A stretch of DNA of 64,000 nucleotides from Terebella lapidaria (GCA_949152475.1 OX424559.1:17825809-17889808); one strand, 5' to 3'. Shown: positions 44,692 to 57,990, counted from the stretch's first letter. The notes: a model not told the origin generated them from the sequence alone. Made by a program: numbers and translations.

Positions 44692-45300
44692 TTATTTTGT
44701 CACATTATCAGTCAAACTATAGTTCGGCGGAAATCGGATACTAGAAAGGGCCATCCAGGAACACCGAACATCAAGAGATGTCGAGATATTCATGTGATTC
44801 AATAATCGCTTAGCACCCTCAGAGTGAAACATTCCAAGGATCAACTTTGGACCTTTAGTAGAATACAACAGCACTACTACGAATTCGGTGCCAGCCAGGA
44901 TGATCATCATGCAGGACACTGCCATAGACTAACCATGGATCATCGGGCCCAAACCATGCTTACCATCATGAAATCACTTCCGATGACACTGAACCACAGA
45001 CCGATTTTCCACTCAACACGTGGCCACTGAGGATAATCCTCGGGTTTAGGACTGTCTAGGATCGCCGTGAACAAAACATGGACCATTCCCCCAAGGATTG
45101 CAAAATAGTCCTGGATCGTAGATCCAAATTTGAGCAGTGGGAGGTATAATCTCTCGGCTTGAAAATATTTAGTTTCCATGGAAATCGGTTGATTTTTGTT
45201 GCCATGGCAACCGTTCAAAATCCTGAAATGCCATTTTATTGCCATCGAAAACGCCTGTAAAACGGACCCAATCACGGTGACAATAAAATTGGCCCCTCAT
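44692..45300 (-). pseudogene. Remnant of a multi-pass membrane protein (possible)
   Basis: Minus strand 45300-44940 reads three hydrophobic stretches: FIVTVIGSVLQAFSMAIKW, YFAILGGMVHVLFTAIL and WKIGLWFSVIGSDFMMVSMV. In another frame, 44925-44692 adds MMIILAGTEFVVVLLYS. An acceptor-like GTTTTACAG sits at about 45253 and a good donor GTAAGC at 44963, but the gap to the next hydrophobic part is only about 40 bases, too short for an intron, so a frame break is more likely. I do not recognise the family. Confidence 0.35.
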
Positions 45301-48300
45301 TAAAAAAAACCCCACATAATAGAGATGATTTGATGTTAATTTGGTGGTATTTCGTGAGTGAAAAGTAGATTCATTTCAGAGTTATGAGACAGGATATCTA
45401 CCTCCAAATTTAGTGAAAATTGAGTATTGCATTGATATTAGAACGGTTCTCATACCGACAGTTTTTATTGGATTTCCTTGGAAACGGGATATTTCCGAGA
45501 AATTGGATGATGCTTCTCAGTCCTCAGTTTTTCAAAAGATTGAATGGTAAATTTTTTAATTATTGACGTGGATGTTCTCAAAAACTTGCATACAGACATG
45601 CACGTGTATGGACGACATTAAAAATATCTTCGCGAGCGGGGAGAAAGACAAATTGTGTATGACAATGAGGATCCACCCCTCACGCGTGCCCTCCAAGACT
45701 ACCGAGCTCAATTCCAGGGCCCGATCTTGTGTGATGTCACTATGAGAGAAGTGATAAGCAGTATGAAAAACTCAATTTCGAGCACCTGTCACCGTTTTGA
45801 CACGCTCAAATGAAATTTCGTCATTTTACGTAATCACGTATTTTACGTCCACATTGAGCAGAGTTGGACATCCTATTATAGACGATCCTTGGTTTATCCG
45901 AGTTTGCTCTGGGATCCAGTTAGTTCTTAAGGAAGAAATTAATGAAGTGAATGACGATCCAGGTCTCGAATGTTTCAAGAGGGCTTGGAAACGTGGGGTT
46001 TGGAGTGAGAAAAGATTCCAGTATTGTTGGGAACGTGATCCTAGACATAAATGTCTTGGGGATGTTTTGTTTTTCGCCATCAGCATCCAAGCAGAAGACT
46101 GTCAATACCATTCCCATGGTATTCACACTTGAAGCAATGGACACAGGGAACACGCGAAAACCACAAATCCAATATATCCACTGACGTTATAGTACAAAAA
46201 AATTGCGACAAAAGTCACAATTGCTTTAATAGAAGCTGAAGTTAACAGAGAATTTAAGTATCATATATTATGATACTGCTTCCTTATAATTGTCCTCAAT
46301 TGTGTATCATGGCCTTGTATATACAGACCAAACATGCGCAAATGGGTCACATCCGGTAACACGATTTTGTCTTTTGTATTTTATAATAAGTTTTACACCA
46401 AGATACACGTTAGTATTATCAACATTGATGAGTGCATCTATGATACATGATAAATTACCTGTGACTTTTACTTGGCATTGCGAACTAATTATACTGTACA
46501 TTTAACAAATGTGATATACCAGTTGCAAGGTATTTATGAAAATTGACAATACTGACATGTTATAAATATAAATGCTGGTTGATAGCACGACTTTACTTCA
46601 GAGTGTGGAAAAAAACTGACTTTGTTTTCCTCCTGTTTGGCCAGGACGATATAATTTTAGGTTTATTCAGACTTTTTCGAAATATCACCAGTTTTATGGC
46701 AAATTTAATATTCCTCAATTTGTGCACTTCAAAACTAAAAACTTAAATTCTGACGAGCAAACAGAATGTTATTTATACATGGATATCGAATTCAGAACTA
46801 CGGTAAGGGTTTCAATTATATTGGTCATTATTCTTTTCTCTGAAAGAAAAGGGTACGCAGTTGAGTATATGTATGTATCAACCTATTAGGGCTGTTTCAC
46901 CAGTGCGTGTAACGTGTTACGCATCCGTGTATTTGTGATTGTCCGGGCCCCGGGCCCGGATATACTAAAAACGCACTAATTTCAGCTGGTTCCGTTTTGC
47001 GAGGTCTCCCGCAGTGACGGGCAGGGAGTGATTCCACGGTGGACATACGTTGCGCGCTATTGTGCGGGCTTCGCCCGTTTACTATGCTGTGAACTGTAGT
47101 TTACAATGTCTCATGTCAGATGTCAGGGATGTTTGTGTGGTACAGCGGGGGTCGCAAATATTGTCACTCTGTTTGCCCAGGCAGTGATTTTTTTGCACGC
47201 ACTGATATAACGCTGATGTAATATGATCATATTAGAATCGCACTTAGAATAGGATATAGGCATATGCGCATGAAAAACCTGGAGTGAAGACTCGAGCACT
47301 GGGGAATAATAAGCGAGATATTAATTTAATTCATAATAAAAAAAAAAACAGCAAAACATTTCCTCCGGACATATTCTGAACATTGTCTATTCCTACTATT
47401 ATGTAGCTTGTCACGTTAGGGGAGCGCGCATAAACTGACAAAGTCGTTATTTTCAATGCACAGTTACACTGCCTGGGAGTTGTGTCGGACCATTGTTGGT
47501 GTATATATATATTGGTAGGTGAAATTGATGCACGCGGATACACGTCACATTCGAGTGTGTGTTAACTGCAATGCAATCATACATTTCATACCACACATAT
47601 ATAACAACAGTGCAGTAAAATGTCAATGCACTTGAATAATAGAGTGATACTCCCATGGAAAACATACTCCTTCCGTTGTCATGAGAGTGCTACGGACCAT
47701 TGTGCCTGCAAATGTCTTGTGCTGTACATTTGAGGTATATGTGGTTGAATCCCTTGAAACATCAAATCCATCATATAATATACCAGGGCCGTTAAGAATA
47801 ATTTATTGTCATTTTTACCGTGCATGCATGCGACCGCCCCATATCAGCATGCTAAAATTTGGCCTTTTATTCCCGAATTGTCATTTACTTGATCCTGAAA
47901 TTGTTAAAAGAGAGTGACTTGACGAAACAACGACAGTCAATGTACCATGTAATATTGGTGCATTGGCTTCTTGCAAAATGTTCTTGTAATTTTCTGATAG
48001 TGGAGTTATGATGAAGAACATACACGTATTTGAATGGAGATAGGCCTACTTGTAGACAGTCGGTATTCCTCAAATAGACAATCTCTATTAGGAAATACAT
48101 AGCGTTGTATTGTCCAAACTTGACATGGATATCTGCATTGAAGAATATCAAAACAATAATTTCTTGCTTTTCATACAAGATTTTTCCTTTGTGGAATCGG
48201 GTACGGAGGTTGCTTTTTCTGATTATAGTCCTGCCGAAAATGCATTATCGACCTCATGGCTATATACAATAGGCAAGGCCACGTTGGGAACTGACGGTAG

Positions 48301-49319
48301 GAGGCGCCAAAAAACCTACCGCTGAATCTGCAGAGGGCGGGAAAATTTCAGATATAAGCTGATTGTATTTTTATTGTTCCTAATTGTGATATTGAGAAAT
48401 TCCTCAAGTGAATTGATGGCAACAATGAAGTCAGAATTCTTGACTTGTGAGAGCCAAGATTGTGCTAATTGATGCACGTAAGCTAAATCTCTTCTTTTAG
48501 ACCCATTCGATATGCATACTGGTTGCGGGCGGTTATGCGTGTATATCGGCCTACATTTCTCTCTAGAAGGAGATGAATACCAAGAAACGAAGAAATAGTG
48601 GGAGGCTTGAATTAATACATCAGATACAATGCCTGTACATTTAACTTGGGATATCAAAATATTAGGAACATAAATTCGTTAAATCATATGCTACAGCCTT
48701 GAAGCATACTTGAAGACCAGAAAAGTCTATATTTTTATTGTTTTGTTTTAAGGTACATGTATGCTTTTGGTAGTTACATCGCTGATAATTATCAGACTTC
48801 CAACATCACGAGATTTCCGTTCCCATTCAAAACATAGGGACCTACATGTATTTGTCACTGAGCAGAGCCAATGCAGTGTCTCGCGGTTTTTTGACATGGT
48901 CCCGTTCCAGTGAGTGACTCGAGGTCGCTTCATGGAACTGGGACAATTCAGTCGTTATACGTGTTGATGAAATTACAGCTGATAACCAAGTTTTCATGAT
49001 ACCAATAAAAAACCTATCATCAAAAACTTTCGGAATAGAAACAAAGCCCGACCAAACATTAATGTATCTGAAGCCACACTGGCTTCATATGGGGCAGACA
49101 GTGTGTATTCATAGTTGTTTCTACTGTACACCAGATGAAATTTGTTAGGAATTAGATGGAATTCGTAACGCGCCCTTGGCTCAGTTGACCGTGCATCTAA
49201 AATATTACACTTGATTTTACTTTCCATATGTCACTGAACATTCACCACAGTCCACCTAAGAAGCGTCAGTTTCTGGCGGAGAGGGCTTGAGCATCCGCAG
49301 GACCCCTGAAGTGTTAACC
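45301..49319. other. No supported gene; GC palindromes near 47 kb
   Basis: Open frames at 45797-46132 (plus) and 48657-48316 (minus) lack recognisable domains and splice support. 46942-46960 is a 19-base palindrome (TCCGGGCCCCGGGCCCGGA) and 47065-47077 a small hairpin (CGGGC TTC GCCCG) in an otherwise AT-rich setting; they may mark an old element. Confidence 0.35.
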
Positions 49320-49322
49320 ACA

Positions 49323-49356
49323 CCCCCCCCACACACACACACACTCACACACACAT
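49323..49356. repeat. Poly-C and (AC)n microsatellite
   Basis: A C-run followed by ACACACACACAC with one interruption. Confidence 0.95.
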
Positions 49357-51536
49357 TGCAGAACCCACTGCTACGGCCCTGTTCCTGGACGTCGCCATCA
49401 TCACTTTTACCAAGGAATGAACCCCTCATAATAGTCCACCAATTTTTGATATGATACATTAAGATGATATATTGCGTGTATATATTGCCCGTCACTTATA
49501 TACATTGCTTGACAGTTTCAAAAATGACCGTTATGATGACGATCTATCCACTACAGTAGATACAAGCTTATGCTATGGTCTTATCACTATAGGGGCCTAA
49601 GTGGTGAATTCATGAGTCGAAACTAATGTCAATAGGATGTGATGTTCGCAGAGTTATCACGTTTTGATTAGAGGTGGATTTCTGAACGAACAGTAATGTA
49701 ATCCTAATGGCTACAGTATATCAACTATATTCGCCATTCAACTCAATGTTGAATGATCTTACTTTGACGGTCCATAACCCCTTCCTAAAAACAATCCCAG
49801 CCTAACCACTGTGCTATTTTTGTCAATTGACGTATTGGGCATCGCGTGATAAGCATGAATATATTTGACGACACGTAGGATTTTATGCTATTCTGCCTTG
49901 AATGGACCCGGGGTGAAAATACCCGATATTGTGGGTGCTGATGGCCATTCAAAACCCCTTTGCTTCCTTATCTCCTGAGAAAAACCATACAAGATACTGC
50001 CTTGAAAAACGAGTTATTATTTCCCAGCAGTGTGTTCTTTCAAAAGAATATACACTCGCCCATAAATCTGGCATAAAAAATATATGAGGTGATTTCACAC
50101 AATAGTTTCCCTTTAAATTGCCTAAGTGAGGTGAACGCTCTCTGATTGATTGAGCGAGTTTACCGTACTATGCCCTAATGCTTTGCCCTTTGAGGGAGGT
50201 CACATTATGATAAAAGTTGTATTCGTAAACTAACGCTAATAATGAGTGGTTACATTATGATTAGAAGTAAATTCCTAAGCCAGAAAGAATGTCATCAGAT
50301 TCTCATTTCATTGAATGTTTGCGCTATGAATTCAAATTTGAAAGTTTTTTTTTCTTAAAAATGTATTATCATGCGAATGTATGCTTTGTTGTATTAGTGT
50401 TATCAATATTTTTCACTGGACAATTTTCTGTAAATTCGTTAAGTACTGAGCTTTCACTGTTACATATTACACTGCCTAAAACAAAATGTTGATTTAAACT
50501 TCAATGATAACGACAGGATGAACTCAGTACGAATTTTATTCATACATTCATCATCGGGCTCTAGTGAAACATACAATTCATTTTTAAATATTATACACAC
50601 ACACACATAAAAAACTAATAACAATCTAATGACTAGAACCGAGTAATATCAGTTTGCGGTATACATGCAGACCTGAGGATATCATATTTTTTACTATTTT
50701 TGATATATACAATTTGCTGGCCCATTTCAGGCTTGTAATACAGTTGACACACTTGAACGTCTCTTTTTGTGATCCGCTCATGATACATCGTGGCGTGATA
50801 TCTATCTATTTTCATGTGGATATACATCAAGATACATTATGATTTGATATACCTGATCATCATGTACATATATATGTCACGATACGTTATGATTGGTACC
50901 TATGACAACAACCATACTCCAATCAGTACACTTACAATTGCCATCAATGTATCAGTGCAAACTTTGTCATCTTTCCAATTCGCAGCGGATACATCACGAT
51001 AGTTTATATAAACATTAAATGCATATTGCTCTTCATTACAACCGTTATATATTTACCAGTAAGAAAGCTTATACACAACATAAGCATAAATTGCATACAT
51101 TAAAAATGCGTTTGTCTCACAAACAAAATTATCACGATTTCCAAGAACTCACATACTCTCAATGTCAGCAGGAATATGTACAGAAAACCTACATGCTGAT
51201 AACGAGAAGTGATTATGTACACGTACATGTGATATACACATTTGATCAGAGTATTGACTAGAGAATTTTTGCAAGTCATCAATTCAAGAAAAAAACAACT
51301 AGGATGATTATATGGGGGATATTTCTCAATTCCAGCAAATTATTAGGTATCAGCTCATTGTATTAGAACAGTATTAGAACAGTTCTGTTGTCTTTGTTTC
51401 ACAAGCTGGAATTACGTTTAAACAACAATTATAGTGTCCTTCACTGGTCATAGACCATATGTTAGCGATAGCATGCTTCCTGAGTCCATAAGATGATGAT
51501 AGATGATGAGATGATGTTGTATTGTATCAAAGGTGG
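49357..51536. other. No gene recognised
   Basis: AT-rich. The block TACATTATGAT / TACGTTATGATT recurs several times between 50200 and 50900, and ATGATACATTATG-like stretches near 50830 and 50880, without forming a clear array. Confidence 0.35.
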
Positions 51537-52128
51537 CCGTTGTAAAGGACGTCCTCCTGGATGATCGGATTGGGCTTCAACTGTTGGACATATAATGTAA
51601 CATTATTCAGCCAACAAAGGACACTATTATCAAATTTGTATAACACATTGTGAAATTTATCAATATTCCACCACCTAAGAGTAATATCATCATTCACATG
51701 GGTGCGTTTTTTGTGTACGGATCACAAACCTGATCCCGGATCACAAAACCTGATCCCACAAGAAGCGTACGGATCTGGGATCAGAAGCACCATAAAGATC
51801 GAAGAGATCTAATAAACCTTCTCTCAGCATTTGCTGTTGCACTGTTCCCTCCATTTTGGAAATGATTTGTATTGCATTTGCTATGTTTTTACCAAGTAAC
51901 TATAATACATGTGCAAATGATCACATTCTGGGGTTAGAAGTGTTTTTCGCGTACGGATCAGAAACCGTTTACCGTTGTAAAGGACGTCCTCCTGGATGAT
52001 CGGATTGGGCTTCAACTGTTGGACATATAATGTAACATTATTCAGCCAACAAAGGACACTATTATCAAATTTGTATAACACATTGTGAAATTTATCAATA
52101 TTCCACCACCTAAGAGTAATATCATCAT
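51537..52128. repeat. Perfect 157-bp direct repeat, 435-bp period
   Basis: 51537-51693 and 51972-52128 are identical. The 278 bases between contain two related motifs, GTACGGATCACAAACC (51716) and GTACGGATCAGAAACC (51953), so the duplication unit may be the whole 435 bp. Identity means it is recent. Confidence 0.95.
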
Positions 52129-52223
52129 GCACAATGTTGTTATGTATTGACACTTACCATCAGTTGTTGCTGTTAACTGTTGCTCGGTAACTGGCCGGTT
52201 GTCATGGCAGCAATTGTGTGATT
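51969..52223 (-). CDS. Small exons of an unidentified gene
   Basis: Exon 52223-52158: acceptor TTTATTCTTCAG, donor GATG/GTAAGTG, 66 nt, phase 1-1, encoding SHNCCHDNRPVTEQQLTATT. It joins in phase to an exon starting at 52015 (acceptor TATGTCCAACAG), VEAQSDHPGGRPLQR then TAA at 51971-51969. The direct repeat provides a second copy of this last exon at 51580, whose frame instead continues with PPLIQYN for 26 more codons. Upstream exons are not identified; these could be 3'-UTR exons of the propeller gene. Confidence 0.4.
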
Positions 52224-52476
52224 CTGAAGAATAAACAAAAACAAAGTTGGTTGCCATGGGTACCGGTATATATACATAGTAAACTTAGCAGGATACATTT
52301 CCAAATGTCAACACTTCATTGAACATATTACACAACTATCATTTATGTACTGTGAGGATAACATACTAGTACATGTATGTTGCTTTTTGATTTAGATGTG
52401 TTCCATTATTTTATTCTTTATGTTTTGTCTCATAAAACTGAATGTATTTGGCAGTGATTGACTGATCCATATTTTT

Positions 52477-52482
52477 TTTATT
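52477..52482 (-). terminator. Poly(A) signal
   Basis: AATAAA on the minus strand, about 110 bases beyond the stop codon of the propeller gene. Confidence 0.45.
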
Positions 52483-52591
52483 ATTGTCTGTGCACATTAA
52501 AATACCATTTCTCATCACGTGATGCTGTATCAGTGTATATAAGAATTCTGTGTCATAATCACACTTGACATAATACAATAACTACTCACAG

Positions 52592-54179
52592 TTAGAACAG
52601 TGCGGATACATCATACATCACAATCCCGTCCCGTGTAGCCACCCCCAGGTATCTATCGTCATGGAGACGTGTATTCCAGACCGGCCCAGGCGCCTGTATA
52701 ACTTTGTTAGTCTGTCCAAGGGACGTGTTGTGGAGGTATATGTCCCTCCGCCTCGGACTTTCCTCGTCAGCAGCATCCCTGTCCCCCAGAAACATCAGCC
52801 GGCCGGAGCTGTCCACACACAGGGCGAGAGGATGAACACCACTTGACAGGGAGATGTCCCTGATGTGCTGACCCTGGTCACTCAGCTCCCGGACACAGTC
52901 TGTATCACACACAAGGATGGCGTCTGTCCGGGGGTTGACTGACAGACGGACACCTGTCCTGAGATGTGTGACGCTCGAGTCCAGGCGCCACAACACCCGG
53001 CCGTCAGTGGTGGACACTCGGACCACATCCCGGGGGTGGTCAAGCTGTGGAGTTTGTAAAGTGATTGTGTGTAATTATCATAGGAATATGATACTATACA
53101 TGGTCATGTACTCACAGATTATGTTAAAACTGGGTCCTGAGAATTATCTACAAGATACATCATTCATAAATACTACTGCGGGATACATTTTATATTTACA
53201 TGCTGGTTAATATTGTAATGATTGAGAAAATGGTCTGACAAAACACAACCCAATGTCCTGTTAAAATGAAGATGGTGTATTATTTAATCCTGTGTGAACA
53301 GATTTCTTGTATGTGATTGAGCAGGTAGACTGCATGAAGGCGCCAGTGATTGTTTGTTTACTTGTCAATGTCAAACGTAAACAACAATATGTTGCCAGGC
53401 AACAGTTACTTGTGGAATGTTGTTGTGTCTCTATTTGTCATAACAAAATACAGCTGCGTGTTTTAGGCAGAATAAAGTTTAGATCATAGCAAGAAATATT
53501 TCATGTAAACCTGATTTATGTCCAACAGTCAATATGTATGATTCAACATTACATTTCCCATAAAATATACTGAGAAAGTGAAACAGTGAAATGAACTGGC
53601 TGCTTACTGTTTTATAAATAAATTTAGAAATAGTGATTTATACTGGAAACACCCACCTTGAATGTGTAATATTGTTCAATAGAATATTTAACAGATTGCA
53701 TTAAAACATTTACAAAATATTACACTATGACATCACATTATCCTGCAGAGTTTACTATCTACAAAATCCAATGCTATCTTACACCATATAATTTCCACAC
53801 ACACCTCGCCTAACAGAATGATGACGTCATCATCCCGCGTCCAGCTGACTGACCGGACTGGTGAGTCTGTATCCCAGGTACTGACCCTCGCCAGCCTCCC
53901 GGGCCGCACCTCGTACATCCCGCACCTGTGGGGGCCCGAGACAATGTCATAGCCAGTAATGACGACACGGCGGCCGTCCCTGCTGCTGGCTGTACAGACA
54001 GGGTACCTCACCCCCGGGCTGTCCACAGAGACGGACAGCGGCTCGCCGTCTGTGGACACCACACAGATGCGGGAGTCAAGGGAGGAGGTGTAGAGGATGG
54101 CGAGGGTCCCGTCCACAGCAATGTAGCACAGGTCCCATATCCTCTCGCCCTTCTTCAGGTGCCAGAGCTCCTTCACACC
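52592..54179 (-). CDS. NHL-like beta-propeller protein, last two exons
   Basis: Exon 54179-53805 (acceptor TTGTCCTGACAG, donor GAG/GTGTGT, 125 codons, phase 0-0) and exon 53044-52592 (acceptor AACTCCACAG, stop TAA), together 275 residues, enough for a six-bladed propeller. Blades show repeated strand patterns: WDLCYIAVDGTLAILYTSS, VRYPVCTASSRDGRRVVITG, VRSVSWTRDDDVIILLGE, LSVNPRTDAILVCD, HPLALCVDSSGRLMFLGD, NTRLHDDRYLGVATRDG. Propellers of this kind form the C-terminal substrate-binding part of TRIM-type ubiquitin ligases in invertebrates, but no RING or B-box exon was found upstream in the window, so the N-terminus is unknown. The exons are markedly GC- and CpG-rich. Confidence 0.75.
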
Positions 54180-54546
54180 CTGTCAGGACAAAATATTTAC
54201 TTTTAATAGTGTTGTATAATTGACTAAATATGACAAGTCATGTGATATATTGAGATATCAGATATACAACAACACAAGTAACTTTTGAGATGACTTAAAT
54301 TATTATGCATACTGCTATAGCAGAGTCAGCAAAAAACAACAACAACAAATAATAAAGAAAAAAACTGCAATCATTGCAACATTGCTATGCTTCCAGCAGG
54401 TACATATTTTATTACTGTCACATATTTAGTTCACAGCAGAACATGACAAAATTGTATATGAACGCTCACTACGATGCATGTATGCTAGAAATAAATGTTT
54501 GTGATTTACAACACCTCTATGTACATAACACGTGGACATGGTGTAA

Positions 54547-54819
54547 CCCTTTGCCGGCTGGAGTTGTATTTTCTTTGCGTTTTTGAGGCCCATGTATAAG
54601 TCATTGAAATGTTCATATCTTCGTCAATATTTGTTACACTTCCAATTGTGATATATCACCAGAAAGAGGAGGACATTGTGATTCCCATACAGCAATCATC
54701 TGCATTCAACGTTAAATAATTAGTTTTGTATAAAATGCCAAACCCACTGATACCTAAGAATTCTCAAATTAATTCAGACTCTCACGGGTGACTCCGAAAT
54801 TAACTCAGCTAGCATAGGG
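54547..54819. mobile_element. piggyBac-like miniature element, copy 2
   Basis: 273 bp. Left end CCCTTTGCCGGCTGGAG, right end GCTAGCATAGGG, with GTAA (54543-54546) and TTAA (54820-54823) flanks, one base off a perfect TTAA duplication. CCCTTTGC ends and a TTAA target are hallmarks of piggyBac. It lies 0.4 kb upstream of the propeller exon, probably in an intron. Confidence 0.7.
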
Positions 54820-54823
54820 TTAA

Positions 54824-56096
54824 ACAGTATAAAAAAAGTCGTCGGATGAATACCTTCGCCGGACGATTGTTAGAATAACTTTGTGACGATTGTTATAATA
54901 ACTTCTAACAATCGTCAATACAAGGAAATAATTGAACAAATGACTTTAATTACAACAAGGAATAGTTAGTGATTGTTGGCTAGAATTGGTGGCTGTTTGA
55001 AGACGCTGTCTCGGGGATGTAGATGTTGACGCGTGTTGAGGTGAGGGAATGAGCTCAGTGCCACAGGCAACAGGACCATCAGTGGCGAGGCGTCGGGAGA
55101 ACTTGACGGCGTGTCTTCCTTGTAGTCGGCTTTCGCTTGTAGTGCATCTTTGGGACTGTATTCACGGTGCAAGCCCTGTATGTTGATACTGTCGGTGAGG
55201 AAATCTGCTGTGCTGGCGAGGGACGTCCTATGGCAGAAAACATGGAGAAATATATAGATTTTGCATGATATTGGCTCGACACGCACATATCTATTGTGAA
55301 ACCGGCGAGGATGACAACAGCACAGGGGTCAATCGTACTTAGAATATAATTTCATCGGTATATGGGTATTTAAACGGCAATTTTTTTTTAACACAACAAA
55401 ATACTAGTACTTTTCTGTACTGATTGGTACACTTATGTCAGCACAACAAGCTCATTAACATACGATTACACGAAGCATATTTTAATATTATTTGAACAAA
55501 CCCGCGATTGTATCTCGACGATACAACTCATTGACTTTGATACATGTCGACAGCGAATGGATCCACAGATCAACAGCAGTTACATGACGTCGATAGGATC
55601 ACCTCGACAGCCTATCTGACAATAAAATTATATCATGATAAACAGTGCATGCTAGTAATAAAATACATGTAGTTGGGTCTGATTTACTAAGACACACATG
55701 TATCTACCCTGCACATGACCCATAGCAGGGTGGAACGTATAATCGAATCACTTGTGGGTCCTGGCACGGGTGCAACCCCCTCCCCCCACCCACCCCCCCC
55801 CCCCTCCCCATTGTTCGAGTGAGAATTTTTGTTGAATGATTTAATTTAACACATGCTGCAAAACGTATGAACAATATCAAAATTGTACAAATACAGTTGT
55901 AAAATATAAAACATGGGCATGGAGGCCAAACCCGAGGTCGGGATGTATATACACTTCAAAATATCAGAACTGCGCATAGAGCATAGGGCATCTACAGTAC
56001 AATGGCAAAAAGGACATTTTTAGCGTATGGTTGTCTTGCACTTCCTTCAGGTGTAGATCTATTTTGGATTGTAATGTGCAAAAATAGATATATCTG
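54824..56096. other. No supported gene
   Basis: GATTGTTAGAATAACTT and its near-inverse AAGTTATTATAACAATCGT-like block lie at 54867-54918. 55229-54966 on the minus strand is GC-rich and open in more than one frame behind an acceptor-like TCTGCCATAG, but no donor fits; it could be an exon. A poly-C run lies at 55780-55810. Confidence 0.35.
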
Positions 56097-56302
56097 CTGT
56101 AAACGTATGAAATTTCGCGATGTATTAATTTCGCGAATTTTGCGTTTGAAAAAAAAAACCGCGAAAATGAATACAAACGAATACATGGTTATTCAATCAG
56201 GGGGCTGACCATTCACAACAGTCACGAACTTGAATCCACGTGAACATGTTGAGATGTTGAAAACGCGAACATTGATACACGCGAAATTTTATACGTTTAC
56301 AG
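56097..56302. mobile_element. MITE with CTGTAAACGTAT ends
   Basis: 206 bp; CTGTAAACGTATGAAATTTC at 56097 pairs with the end at 56302 with one mismatch, and TTTCGCG blocks recur inside. Related to 34331-34500 by its ends and internal composition. Confidence 0.8.
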
Positions 56303-57350
56303 TAATCCATTATTCGAAAATTATGTAACGCTTTTTAAAGAGAAATTTGACACTCACCACCTCCTTGCCATATTACCCCCCCCCCCCCCCCCCCACCCCA
56401 TTACCAACGCAAGATGCCATCCTCGCACTCTACCCCCCCCCCCCCCCCTACCAACCACACTATTGATAAATTCATATAATTACCCTCTCACCTCACTCCA
56501 AACCAAGAGGCGGATCATTTTTGTAACTCGTGCTGTATAACCCAATTATTTCTACAAGACATAGATTGGACTAGGGGGTCTAGATGTTTATGCTGTGTGA
56601 TCTGACATCACACAAAAAACTTCTCATTGGACCTTTCAAATAGATATCTAGATTCTAGTTATGAATATCAGGGTCTGGAGTCGCCCAGTAAACTGTAAAT
56701 TAGAGCCCTCCGAAACTAGATCCACTAGAGCTCTTTCTCAACCGGAATAGATTGAATTACCAAATCATGGGGGGGGGGGGGGGGGGTAGGCGTTAGGTGT
56801 TATTCAGGGAGTGCCGCGTGAAATCATGAATATTACGCGTTATTCGTGAGGAAATGGCAGCCTTTGGGAGACCGTTATGAACAACATACAATTCCGTTAA
56901 TTTTGCCGTTTTGAAAAGTTGGATTCGGGTTTGCACGAAACATTACACATACTTATGGTTGTTGTTGATAATTTAAACTGAAGAAATAGGCCAGTGTAGC
57001 GATATCTTTGGTTGCACAATTATCTGTCAACTTTGCTTCGTCAGCCACCCTCCTCGGTTTTAGAGTTGAAAATGTCATGTATCGGCATTAATGTAGACAG
57101 CTGCGCTTCGTTTCCAATTTAGATTTACAAATTTTCCAGAAAGGAGGCATCAGTGGGTATTTAAGAAGAATTTACACCCGAAAGAGGCCAATAAGCTACA
57201 TCATAACATAAAAAGGCTTTCAATTCTGGATCCCAGTCTCACCGTCCCTACACCTGAATCCGCATTCGACATATTCTATAGTATCGTCACACTTTAAGGA
57301 ATGGTTATTAAGCGGTAAAACTATCATTATGTTAGTTATATTTCATTTCA
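56303..57350. other. No gene recognised; C/G homopolymer runs
   Basis: Poly-C runs at 56377-56395 and 56432-56447 and a poly-G run at 56769-56787. Otherwise AT-rich. Confidence 0.4.
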
Positions 57351-57353
57351 ATG

Positions 57354-57985
57354 AACATTCTACTGTATTGTTGAGTTGAAAGTATTTGATTTTATATGAA
57401 AAGTGTCTGCTTCATAACAACACATTTTCAAGCTCAGAATTCATCACAGAACCTCAGAATTCACCACAGAGCATCTACAGGTCGTTGGCTTTTGGGGCCC
57501 TAGGCGGGCTTCCAAATCGCCCATCCCTCTCTCTGAATCCGTCGCGGACATGCAGTGTATATTACATGGCAAGGAATCATCACACTGGGCGGGGCGGTTA
57601 TTATGCAGAAAACTACCCATGTGTTACTTACTTTTCACTTTTAAAATGAACATCCTATATATTGGTGGCTCGAAATGGTTTCATATGAAAAGTGTATGCT
57701 TGATAATAACACATTTTCAAGCTCCGGGAGCATCAGAATTTATCTAAGAGCATCTAAATGCCGTTGGCTTCTGGACACCTTGGCGGGCCCCATCCCCCAT
57801 CTCTCCCTTAGTACGCCCCTAATATGCAGTGGATATTGTATGGCAAAAGAAAATCATCACACTTTGGGAGGGCGATTATCATGCAGTAAAACTATCGGGA
57901 AAAATTATGTCATACTAACGTTTTTTTTCATTATTTTTTTTGTCATTTTACTGAACATTCTACACATTGTTGAGTTGAAAGTATA
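57354..57985 (+). repeat. Tandem repeat, two ~300-bp units and a partial third
   Basis: Marked by GAACATTCTAC..TGTTGAGTTGAAAGTA (57354, 57952), TATGAAAAGTGT(C/A)TGCTT (57396, 57680) and ACACATTTTCAAGCTC (57420, 57710). The third unit is cut by the palindrome at 57991. A further unit lies at 59405-59625. Confidence 0.85.
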
Positions 57986-57990
57986 TATAT

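Noticed and set aside
45797-46132. A 111-residue plus-strand ORF as a gene
   Set aside because: No recognisable domain or splice support, and an equally long antisense frame overlaps it.
49172-49200. tRNA gene or SINE at TTGGCTCAGTTGACCGTGCA
   Set aside because: Only a D-arm-like stretch; no B-box or cloverleaf can be drawn.
55079-55288. Upstream exon of the propeller protein (RING or coiled-coil)
   Set aside because: Open in several frames, no donor in a suitable phase, no cysteine pattern of a RING or B-box.
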